A stretch of DNA of 64,000 bases, taken from positions 47,145,847 through 47,209,846 of the forward strand of contig CM039121.1 of the NCBI GenBank assembly GCA_022036555.1, written 5' to 3'. Below are positions 57,206-64,000 of this stretch, one piece after another (position 1 is the first letter of the stretch; every line of letters starts with the position of its first letter). The position numbers and the translations under genes were made by a program. Below the pieces are notes generated by a model. The model did no database searches and had not been told where the DNA came from. It worked only from the letters and a program-made list of their open reading frames with translations. The DNA comes from Microstegium vimineum. Taxonomy: Eukaryota > Streptophyta > Magnoliopsida > Poales > Poaceae.

Positions 57206-57512
57206 GGGTCTGTTTGGAAGAGCTGTGCTCCTTGATTCTTCAGATGTGCTCCCTGATTTGTTGGTGAAGTGATTCTGTGACAGAAAGTAATTCTCTTTGT
57301 TGATTCTTTAGCCTAAACTCTAAAAATCAGCATGGGAAATCACTTCACAGAATTAGGTGAAAGTATTTTTTCACCTCTCAACCTCTTAGTTTATTTCAGA
57401 GAATCAGTTCATATAATCAGTAGAGAATCGTTACTCGCTGAAAAATATGTTCGGCAACTAGGGAGCGATTCTCACGGAGAATCTGCTCCACAGAGTGCTG
57501 CCAAACAACCCC
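57206..57512. mobile_element. Tourist-like MITE (307 bp, TAA target duplication)
   Basis: The ends gggtctgtttggaagagctg and 'agtgctgccaaacaacccc' are inverted, with TAA at 57203-57205 and 57513-57515. It abuts the previous MITE. Confidence 0.75.
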
Positions 57513-57709
57513 TAATGTAGTACTGATCCTAGCTTCTTTACATCAAATGCAAAATGAGGTAAGTTTAGATAACTTTTATTAGTATAATCCTAATAATTCT
57601 GATGCAATAATGTAGAGAAAGGGAAAGGCTATGAGTGTTTAAAACATATATTATTGTGACCCTCAAACCGATCTCAAATATAAAATATATCAAGTACAAT
57701 ATTTTAGAT

Positions 57710-58184
57710 GACCTTTATTAGGAATTCTCTATTTGGCGGAGGCATCTATTTACCACGGCATAATTACTTGCTAAAGTTATCTTTAATTTCTAGTTTTACA
57801 TCATTCTAAATTAGATGATAATAAATATACTTCATGTGCTCTAAATTATAAGTTATTATGCAACTAGACTTAAGTTATGTCTAGATGGATAATAAAAACT
57901 ACCTGTCTAAAAAATCAGAACGACTTATATACAATTCAGAATGGAGGGAGTAAAATTGAATTACAAGCCAAAAATAAAGATGTTAAGCTAGTAATAGCAA
58001 TTACAGATAGCTTACACTTACAAGCATATATTCCAACAGCCTTAACTATAGTTGAGACCAACACACCTATTACATGTATAAATAGGTGCAACCGATGGAT
58101 GTATAAGGTAGATATCCGGTTTACTTGCTTTTTATCCATCTCAGATGTCAGTACAATTAATAGCGACGGCAAGGACAAATAACA
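57710..58184 (+). promoter_or_regulatory. promoter and 5' UTR of peptide gene E
   Basis: 'cacggcataattacttgcta' (about 57756), the promoter MITE (57838-57950), TATAAATA at 58077-58084, and a leader with 'gtagatatccggtttact' to the ATG at 58185. Confidence 0.75.
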
Positions 58185-58623
58185 ATGAAGATGCAGAAGA
58201 TTCTAATTGTTCCGTTGATTGCTGTGCTGATGCTGAGCAGCATCCTCGCTACCTCCCGTAAGTCTTGTTGGTTATTACAACATGCATCAATCCTCAAATG
58301 GCCAACACCTATGTGTTTTCTAAACATAATAAATAAAAGTATCAATCGGTGATACAATAGAACTGCACGTCTCTAGTAGAAAAAAAATAACGATGGAGGT
58401 CTGTAAAATTAATTAAAATGGTTTCTTAACTAACATCTGGATGCATGTATAATGGTCAGATGGACCTAGGAACAAGGAGGATGACGGCGGTGGCCAGTGC
58501 GACAGAGCCACCATAAAGTGTCTCTTTTTTACATGCCTTCGTTCAGGTGCTTGCGAAAGGTGTTGCAACAGTCACGGCTTTACCCGTGGGAAGTGCCTTT
58601 TGCTTGACTGCAATTGCTGCTGA
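58185..58623 (+). CDS. secreted cysteine-rich peptide E (10 Cys)
   Basis: Two exons, 58185-58257 and 58460-58623, GTAAGT/TCAG, phase 1, give 78 residues. The signal peptide is MKMQKILIVPLIAVLMLSSI. The mature part starts SHGPRNKEDDGGG, then QCDRATIKCLFFTCLRSGAC, ERCCNSHGFTRGKC, LLLDCNCC and stops at the last cysteine, so it lacks the Pro-rich tail of A and D. All ten cysteines and the GXC/CXC spacing are kept. AATAAA at 58741-58746 in the shared ATGAATAAAGTGACC context. It has an intact start, splice sites, frame, promoter and polyadenylation signal, which makes it the best-preserved member of the array. Confidence 0.8.
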
Positions 58624-59109
58624 TATGACTGCAATTCCATACACAGCTAGCAGGAAAACAAACAAACAAAATACTAGTCTGTATGGTATGGTATGGTATC
58701 GTATGGGTCGAGCTGCGTTATATGACTGGATTTTTGAATGAATAAAGTGACCATTTCTACCTTTCTTTTGTTCGTTAATAAGTTGGAACTAAATCGGCCG
58801 GCAGGCATTCTATCATCATGAGTGTTGGGCTCTCCTGTTAACTGCTAATTATGTCAAAACAACCGAATGCTAGGTCTGCACGCCCCTTGTTCATCCTATC
58901 GCATCGCAACTTTCCCACACGTTACGTTGTCCTACCTCATATGGCTAATAAGGGCACATTTGGATTACAATACTAAAAATTTGTCAATCTCGTGATAATG
59001 GACTAAATCTAGGCTAATCCCGAGCTAATATATAAGAGCTAATGGGCTATAAACAATAATTAGCCTCCTCTATTATTAGCTCTTATTAGCAGCATAAAAT
59101 TAGCTCAAA

Positions 59110-59311
59110 CATATATAGTCCTTGTATTTTGCATCCAAGATATATGACTCTAATTTGTCAACCACGGTGTCCATTGCAAAGTGTTTTTTCTTCAGTTGCT
59201 TTGGTTCAGATGCTTGCAACCGCTGTTGCAAGGGTGTAGGCTACAACCATGGCAAGTGCATGGGGCTTGCCTGCAATTGCTGCAAGACAGCGAATATTAA
59301 TTTTATTTGCA
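59110..59311 (+). pseudogene. cysteine-rich peptide copy F, exon 2 only
   Basis: An exon-2-like segment encodes STTVSIAKCFFFSCFGSDAC, NRCCKGVGYNHGKC, MGLACNCC and a non-homologous tail. The first of the ten cysteines is missing. No array promoter or signal-peptide exon lies between copy E and this segment. Instead a MITE-like stretch (about 58968-59137, 'gggcacatttggattacaat' ... 'ttttgcatccaag') sits immediately upstream, apparently replacing exon 1. AATAAA at 59373-59378. Probably non-functional unless spliced to exon 1 of copy E. Confidence 0.65.
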
Positions 59312-59518
59312 TCAAAATTAAAAGAGAGAATAGTATGTATGAATTGAGCTGCATGACTAGATGGATGAACAGAATAAATTGGTTCTTTCTTCCCTTCTCT
59401 TGTTCTTTGAGACTAAATCTCTGGAAAAACGATTAGAATGTGAGGTTGATTCGGCACCTAGGCACATGATGCACACATATATAGGATTGTTCAATTGTTT
59501 GGTATGTGTACACAAACA

Positions 59519-59773
59519 TACTCCCTCCATCTGTTAAAAGAAGGTCATTATGGGATGCGTGCGGGTCAAACTTTCTCAACTTTAATCGGGTTTGTTAAAG
59601 GATACATACGATATTTTCATATTCAAATAATTTTATTATAAAAGTATATTCAACTATGATACTAATTATGTATTATAAATATTAGTATTTTTTTATATAT
59701 AATTGATCAAAATTTTAAAAATTGACTATTCGGGAAAGAAGAATGACTTGTATTTAGGACATACGGAGTATAT
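59519..59773. mobile_element. Stowaway-like MITE (19440 subfamily)
   Basis: The left 'atactccctccatctgttaa' and right 'tttaggacatacggagtata' are inverted. The interior 'cattatgggatgcgtg' is shared with 19440. Confidence 0.75.
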
Positions 59774-59922
59774 ATGACATTCTAGCGAGTTTGTCATGTT
59801 TCATAATAGCATGCTGGTGAAGCCCGTTATGCAATTACAAGTGACCGAAGCTCACTTCTCATGATGGTTGATTTCCAAAAAGCTCGGCATTGCACCAAGC
59901 GCTCCTCCATCGTCGCAACACT

Positions 59923-60897
59923 CACTAGTACAAAACCGGCCTATATTGGCGATTGTGAAGCCATTTCTACTGGCGTTTTTCACAACCGCCTGCGCTGGTG
60001 CCAGTAGAAATTGGTCAATTTTATACTGGTGGTTTCTTAAGAATCGCATGTAGAAATCGATTTCTACAGACGGTTCGCGGTTATCTTAACAAATCGCCTG
60101 TAGAAATGGCTGTCCAGAAATCGCGTTTTTAAAATAGAAAAAAATATTTAAATTGTGGGACAAGCCGGCTGTCCAGAAATCGTGTTTTCAAAATAGAAAA
60201 AAAATATTTAAATTGTGGGACAAGCCCACTAGTAATCCGTCCGCCCGTCTCCGTCGCAAGTCACGTATTTTTCGCATAAAATAGCGAATTGCGCTCCGAC
60301 AGGGATTCGAACCCACAACCTCACCTCGCACGATACCCATGACTCACTTGTGTCTAGATTTGGTTTTAGTTCACCACATTTTATACCAAACCGAGGGTAA
60401 ATTGATTGTTTGAGACACTAAACGAATTCAAATGAAAAAGTTGCAAACTACAAAGTTTCATAACTTTTCGAGATTTACAACTTTTATTTAGCAAATTTTT
60501 CCATCTGAGGTCGTTTACAAAAATTTGAATTTTAAATTTGACAAATTCAAACGTATTTTTCGTTGACAAGATGATTTCAAATGAAAAAGTTGTAAACTAC
60601 AAAGTTTCATAACTTTTTGAGATCTACAACTTTATTTAGAATTTTTTCCCTCCGATGTAGTTTACAAAAATAAAAAAAATCAGTGTCGCAGTATTTCTAG
60701 TGGCAGATTTCTTAAGAAACCGCATGTAGAAATTAAGTATTTCTATAGGCGGTTTTCTTAAGCAAACTGTCTGTAGAAATCGATTTATACAGGTGGTTCG
60801 GAACCGTTTTATTTGTACAGGTGCGTGATAACGAAAACCGCATGTGGTGTATTTTGGGGGGGGGGGGGGCGCGAGCAAAGCCCTGTTTTGTACTATG
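59923..60897. mobile_element. non-autonomous CACTA element (975 bp) with ACT target duplication
   Basis: It starts cactagtacaaaaccggcct and ends 'gttttgtactatg', the complement of the start with one base missing. ACT lies on both sides (59920-59922, 60898-60900). Subterminal repeats such as 'ctgtagaaat' and 'gcatgtagaaat' occur near both ends, typical of CACTA/En-Spm. The interior has AT-rich repeats shared with 61200-61990. A tRNA-like 'gggattcgaaccca' (60302) lies inside. It separates copies F and G. Confidence 0.8.
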
Positions 60898-61009
60898 ACT
60901 AGCAGTATAGTATAGAGCAAAAGAAAAGCAATTTTTTTTGTGATTACTGAGGACTATTATGAAGAGCTAGCTTGCAAACAATGAGCCTTCCTCATGCACA
61001 TTATTGACA

Positions 61010-61121
61010 AAGTGTTTTTTCTTTAGTTGCTTTCGTTCAGGTGCTTACAACCGCTATTGCAAGGGTTTAGGCTACAATCAATGGCAAGTGCACGGGGCTT
61101 GCCTGCAGTTGCTGCAAGGCA
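61010..61121 (+). pseudogene. cysteine-rich peptide copy G, degenerate exon 2
   Basis: The segment is clearly homologous to copy F ('aagtgttttttctttagttg', 'tgcaagggtttaggctacaa'). Two cysteine codons have become tyrosine (TAC, TAT), and a base insertion near 'aatcaatggcaag' shifts the frame before the GKC motif. No exon 1 is present. It is a dead copy, probably a duplicate of F. Confidence 0.75.
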
Positions 61122-61199
61122 TCCAATATTTATTTCATACGCAACAACATGCATGACTTAGTATTCACACATATACATGTATATACAAGATTCTAATAT

Positions 61200-62159
61200 C
61201 TAACCTCTCTCTCTACTCTAACCATTGCACCACACTTTAATTTACGTTTAGAATTTGTTTTGGTTTCTCAAATATTATACCAAAGTGGGTGAAAATTGTT
61301 TGTTTGAGGCCCTAAACAAATTCAAATGAAAAAATTGTAAACTACAAAGTTTCATAACATCATTTAGGAAGTTTTTCCATCTGAGACCGTTTACAAAATT
61401 TTGAAATTTAAACGCAGTTTTGCATGAAAATATGATTTTAAATAAAAAATTGTCAACTAAAATGTTTCATAACTTTTCAAGATCTACAATGTTTATTTTG
61501 GTTATTTTTTCATCCGAGGTAGTTTGAAAAATTCGAAGTTTCAATTTTTGAAATTCAAACACCGTTTTGCATGACAATAAGATTTCAAATAAATAAGTTT
61601 TTAATTACAATGTTTCACAATTTTTTTGAGACCTACAAAGTTTATTTTGGTTGTTTTTCCATCCGAGCTCGTTCGAATTTTAAATTTTGAAATTCAAACA
61701 TAGTTTTGCATGACAAGATTATTTCAAATAAAAAAGGTTCCAACTAGAAATTTTTATAACTTCTAGAGATCTACAAAGTTTATTTTGGTTGTTTGGTCAA
61801 TCAAACATGGTCGTTCTAACATTGTTCACAAATCTTATATATGTCTCTTGCAGTTTCATAAACTACAAAAGAGATGTGTAAGATTTGTGACCAAACTTAC
61901 TTTCACTTTGTCATATGAAGAAATGAGCAAAATAAGCATTTCACATCTTGATGAGTTATACAACTTTATAGTTGAAAACCTTTTCATTTGAATTAATTTA
62001 CTACTTCAAAATGTAATTTGAAATTTTCTTTGCCTAGTGTCAGAAATAAAACACTTGGCAAAAGAGCTCTTTGACGTGTGTAAAAAACACTCGGCAAACA
62101 AGCTTCTTTGCCGAGTGCTCGGAAAAAAACACTTGGCAAAGAGTCGGTTTCCGATAGTG
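61200..62159 (-). mobile_element. CACTA-type element remnant with repeat array
   Basis: The right end, read in complement, is cactatcggaaaccgactct followed by 'gccgagtg' and 'tttgccaagtg' subterminal repeats, the hallmark of a common grass CACTA family. Inside, a module of about 120-150 bp ('aactacaaagtttcataac', 'gagatctacaa', 'ttccatcc/tgag') is repeated about four times (61320, 61437, 61570, 61705) and also occurs in the neighbouring element (60420, 60578). The left terminus could not be located. Confidence 0.6.
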
Positions 62160-62490
62160 CATGGCATAATTACTTGCTAAAGTTATCTTTGTAGTTTTGC
62201 ATCATTCTAAATTAGATGATAATAAATATACTTCATATGTTCCAAATTACAAGTCATTATGCAACTAGACTTGTGTTATGTCTAGATGCATAACAAAAGC
62301 TATGTGTCTAAAAACTAGAATGCCTTATAATTTGGAATGAAGGGAATAAAGTTCAATTACATGCCAAAAATAAATATGTTAAGCTAGTAATAGCAATCAC
62401 AAATAGCTTATTACAAGCTTATATTCTAACAACTTTAACTATAGTTGAGACCAACACACCTATTACATGTATAAATAGGTGCAGTGGATT
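62160..62490 (+). promoter_or_regulatory. orphan promoter H of the peptide array
   Basis: A complete upstream block: 'catggcataattacttgcta' (62160), the promoter MITE (62235-62342) and TATAAATA at 62470-62477. The leader breaks off at 'aataggtgcagtgga', and no signal-peptide exon follows. Confidence 0.7.
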
Positions 62491-62740
62491 TGTTTTGCCA
62501 CGTCATAATTACCTGCTAAAGTGCCATTATTGTACTTTTGCAACATTCTTAATTATATGTTAATAAATAAAATTGAAGTATATGCAAAAATAAAGGAGAT
62601 ATTTTTAAAAAGGAGATATTAAGCTAGTATTATAGTAGTAATTACAACTAGCTTATTTACAAGCATATACCAACATTTATTTCCATCCTTCTCTGCATCT
62701 CATGCAAAACGACGTAACTTTAGATGACCTTTATTATGAT
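62491..62740 (+). promoter_or_regulatory. second promoter-block relic
   Basis: It repeats the 'cacgtcataattacctgcta' and 'cttatttacaagcatatacc' segments, closely matching the relic at 54926-55159, and again lacks a TATA box. Confidence 0.6.
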
Positions 62741-63155
62741 TTCTATTCGCCGGAGGCATATGTTTACCACAGCATAATTACTTGCTAAAGTTACCGTTGT
62801 ACAACATCGTTCTAAATTGGATGATAATAAATATTTTCTCTGTTCTGAAATATTACTTATAAGTTACTGTAAATTTTAGGCACGTTGTTTGAATGCTTAT
62901 AATTTGGAATTAATGGAGGCAGTAAAATTGAATTACATGCTAAAAATAAAGAAGATGTTAAGCTAGCAATTATAGATAGCTTATTTATTTACAAGCATAT
63001 TCCAACATTTTTAACTATAGTTGAGACCAACATACTTATTAAATGTATAAATAGCTAGGTGCTAACGATGGGAAGCATATGATAGATATCCAGCTCACTT
63101 GCTCTGTCACATCTATATATCCTAATTAATAGCGATGACGAGGGAAAATATAACA
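62741..63155 (+). promoter_or_regulatory. promoter and 5' UTR of peptide copy I
   Basis: 'cacagcataattacttgcta' (about 62768), 'cttatttatttacaagcata', TATAAATA at 63046-63053, and a leader with 'gatagatatccagctcac' to the ATG at 63156. Confidence 0.75.
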
Positions 63156-63840
63156 ATGAAGATGCAGAAGATCCTAATTTTTCCGTTGATTGTTGTGCTG
63201 ATGCTAAGCAGCATCCTCGTCGTTGCCTCCCGTAAGTCTTGTTGGTTATCAACATGCATCAATATCCTCCATGACTAACACATCTATCCGTGTTTTCTAA
63301 ACATAAATAAAAGTACCGATAATCGGTGATACATACAATACAACTGAAATGCTTTTCTTAAGTTACACCACATCTAGACGCATGTATGTATATCGTCAGG
63401 TAATGATGTTTCAGAGGCAGAGGGGAACAAGGACGATGTCTAGTAACATCACAACTGAAATGTTTTCTTAAGTAACATCATCTGGACCATTTCTTCCTTT
63501 CTTTTGTTCGTTAAGTTGGGACTAAATCGGCAAGCATTCTAGATGACTGATTGTGTGAACAGATGATGCATGTTTCTAGCTGCACTCGGTAATACCGATC
63601 ACCTGCAGAATGTCATTTTTTTATAAAAAAAAATTGGTCTGTTGGTGATATAATCACGTCTATTAATATCAACTGGATTGTGTGGACCTGTTGTAGGTCC
63701 TGAAGAATATCCATATCCTAAACCGTGCAGGGATGGAGGTTTTACGACGTGTTTCGGAAGGTGCTTGCGACAAGTGTTGCAAGGATAAAGGCTACGACCA
63801 TGGCAAGTGCATGTATCTTGCTTGCGGTTGCTGCAAATAA
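63156..63840 (+). pseudogene. cysteine-rich peptide copy I, frameshifted or alternatively spliced
   Basis: Exon 1 (63156-63231) encodes an intact signal peptide (MKMQKILIFPLIVVLMLSSI...). A first possible exon 2 at the 63399 acceptor gives 14 residues and a stop (63427-63441 region). The cysteine-rich part lies further on (63697-63840). Read from the TTGTAG acceptor it keeps the first cysteines but is one base short before GACDKCC, and so terminates early. From the GTGCAG acceptor at 63729 the phase fits exon 1, and the frame runs to the TAA at 63838-63840 through GACDKCCKDKGYDHGKC and LACGCC, without the first three cysteines. Transcript data are needed to decide. AATAAA at 63911-63916. The array may continue beyond the window. 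Confidence 0.6.
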
Positions 63841-64000
63841 GACATGCATGGAATAAAACAGTGTAATAAGAGTCGATCGAGCTGCATTATCAATCGACCG
63901 TGGATGGATGAATAAAATGATCATTTTGGTTAAACTACTGTTTCACATTATTAGACGTACGCAATGATGTTGTCTTGTGGTGTTAATTATTGTGACTAGC

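Noticed and set aside
60260..60340. tRNA gene suggested by gattcgaaccca on the plus strand
   Set aside because: Only the B-box/T-loop resembles a tRNA; the T-stem does not pair fully, no acceptor stem or anticodon arm can be built, and it lies inside a CACTA element.
61320..61760. CRISPR-like regularly spaced repeat
   Set aside because: The units are long, degenerate and AT-rich with no unique spacers, and this is plant nuclear DNA; they are internal repeats of a CACTA element.

Overview
The window is nuclear DNA of a grass. The evidence is GT-AG introns throughout, GC-rich first exons, many Stowaway- and Tourist-type MITEs, Helitron, CACTA, PIF/Harbinger and LINE remnants, a polyT-ended SINE and a full-length Ty1-copia element. 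The style suggests a panicoid/andropogonoid grass (sorghum, sugarcane or Miscanthus group), but the sequence alone does not fix the species. One 100-bp run of N (4911-5010) marks an assembly gap.

Layout. 1-250 (-) holds the N-terminus of a type II membrane protein that runs off the left edge. 3.1-7 kb is transposon-rich: a PIF/Harbinger Myb-like ORF with an internal tandem duplication, an orphan host-like exon, and a 5'-truncated LINE. 7-11.6 kb is a MITE field. 11.7-15.7 kb (-) is an eight-exon S-domain receptor-like kinase gene whose kinase part is decaying, with a SINE in intron 1. 16-24 kb holds MITEs, a retroposon with clear target-site duplications, and a 175-bp GC-rich minisatellite. 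24.8-26.9 kb (-) is a two-exon peroxisomal acyl-activating enzyme ending in SKL. 29.2-32.9 kb (+) is a thirteen-exon gene for augmin subunit 4 (AUG4/HAUS4), a microtubule-nucleation factor.

From 33 kb to the right edge lies the most interesting part: a tandem array of two-exon genes for small secreted cysteine-rich peptides. Exon 1 encodes a signal peptide and exon 2 a roughly 60-75-residue mature peptide with a defensin-like CX3C / GXC / CXC cysteine arrangement. I count eight coding copies in different states. A (8-Cys variant), D (lost first Met, second Met in frame) and E have complete reading frames. B has one nonsense codon. C is split by the copia element. F lacks exon 1. G is degenerate. 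I is frameshifted but has a possible alternative acceptor. Two or three promoter-only relics also remain. The array was built partly by segmental duplication that carried along the 3' end of AUG4: exons 10-13 recur at 40.4-41.7 kb and an exon-12 relic lies at 53.0 kb. It was then expanded and broken by a 5.1-kb insertion carrying Helitrons, a young copia element (LTRs differing at 4 of 504 sites by eye), CACTA elements and nested MITEs.

The single-copy-like host genes (AUG4, the acyl-activating enzyme, the receptor kinase) are not functionally linked to one another in any way the sequence shows. The peptide array looks like a fast birth-and-death family, perhaps in defence or reproductive signalling, and its function is not established here.
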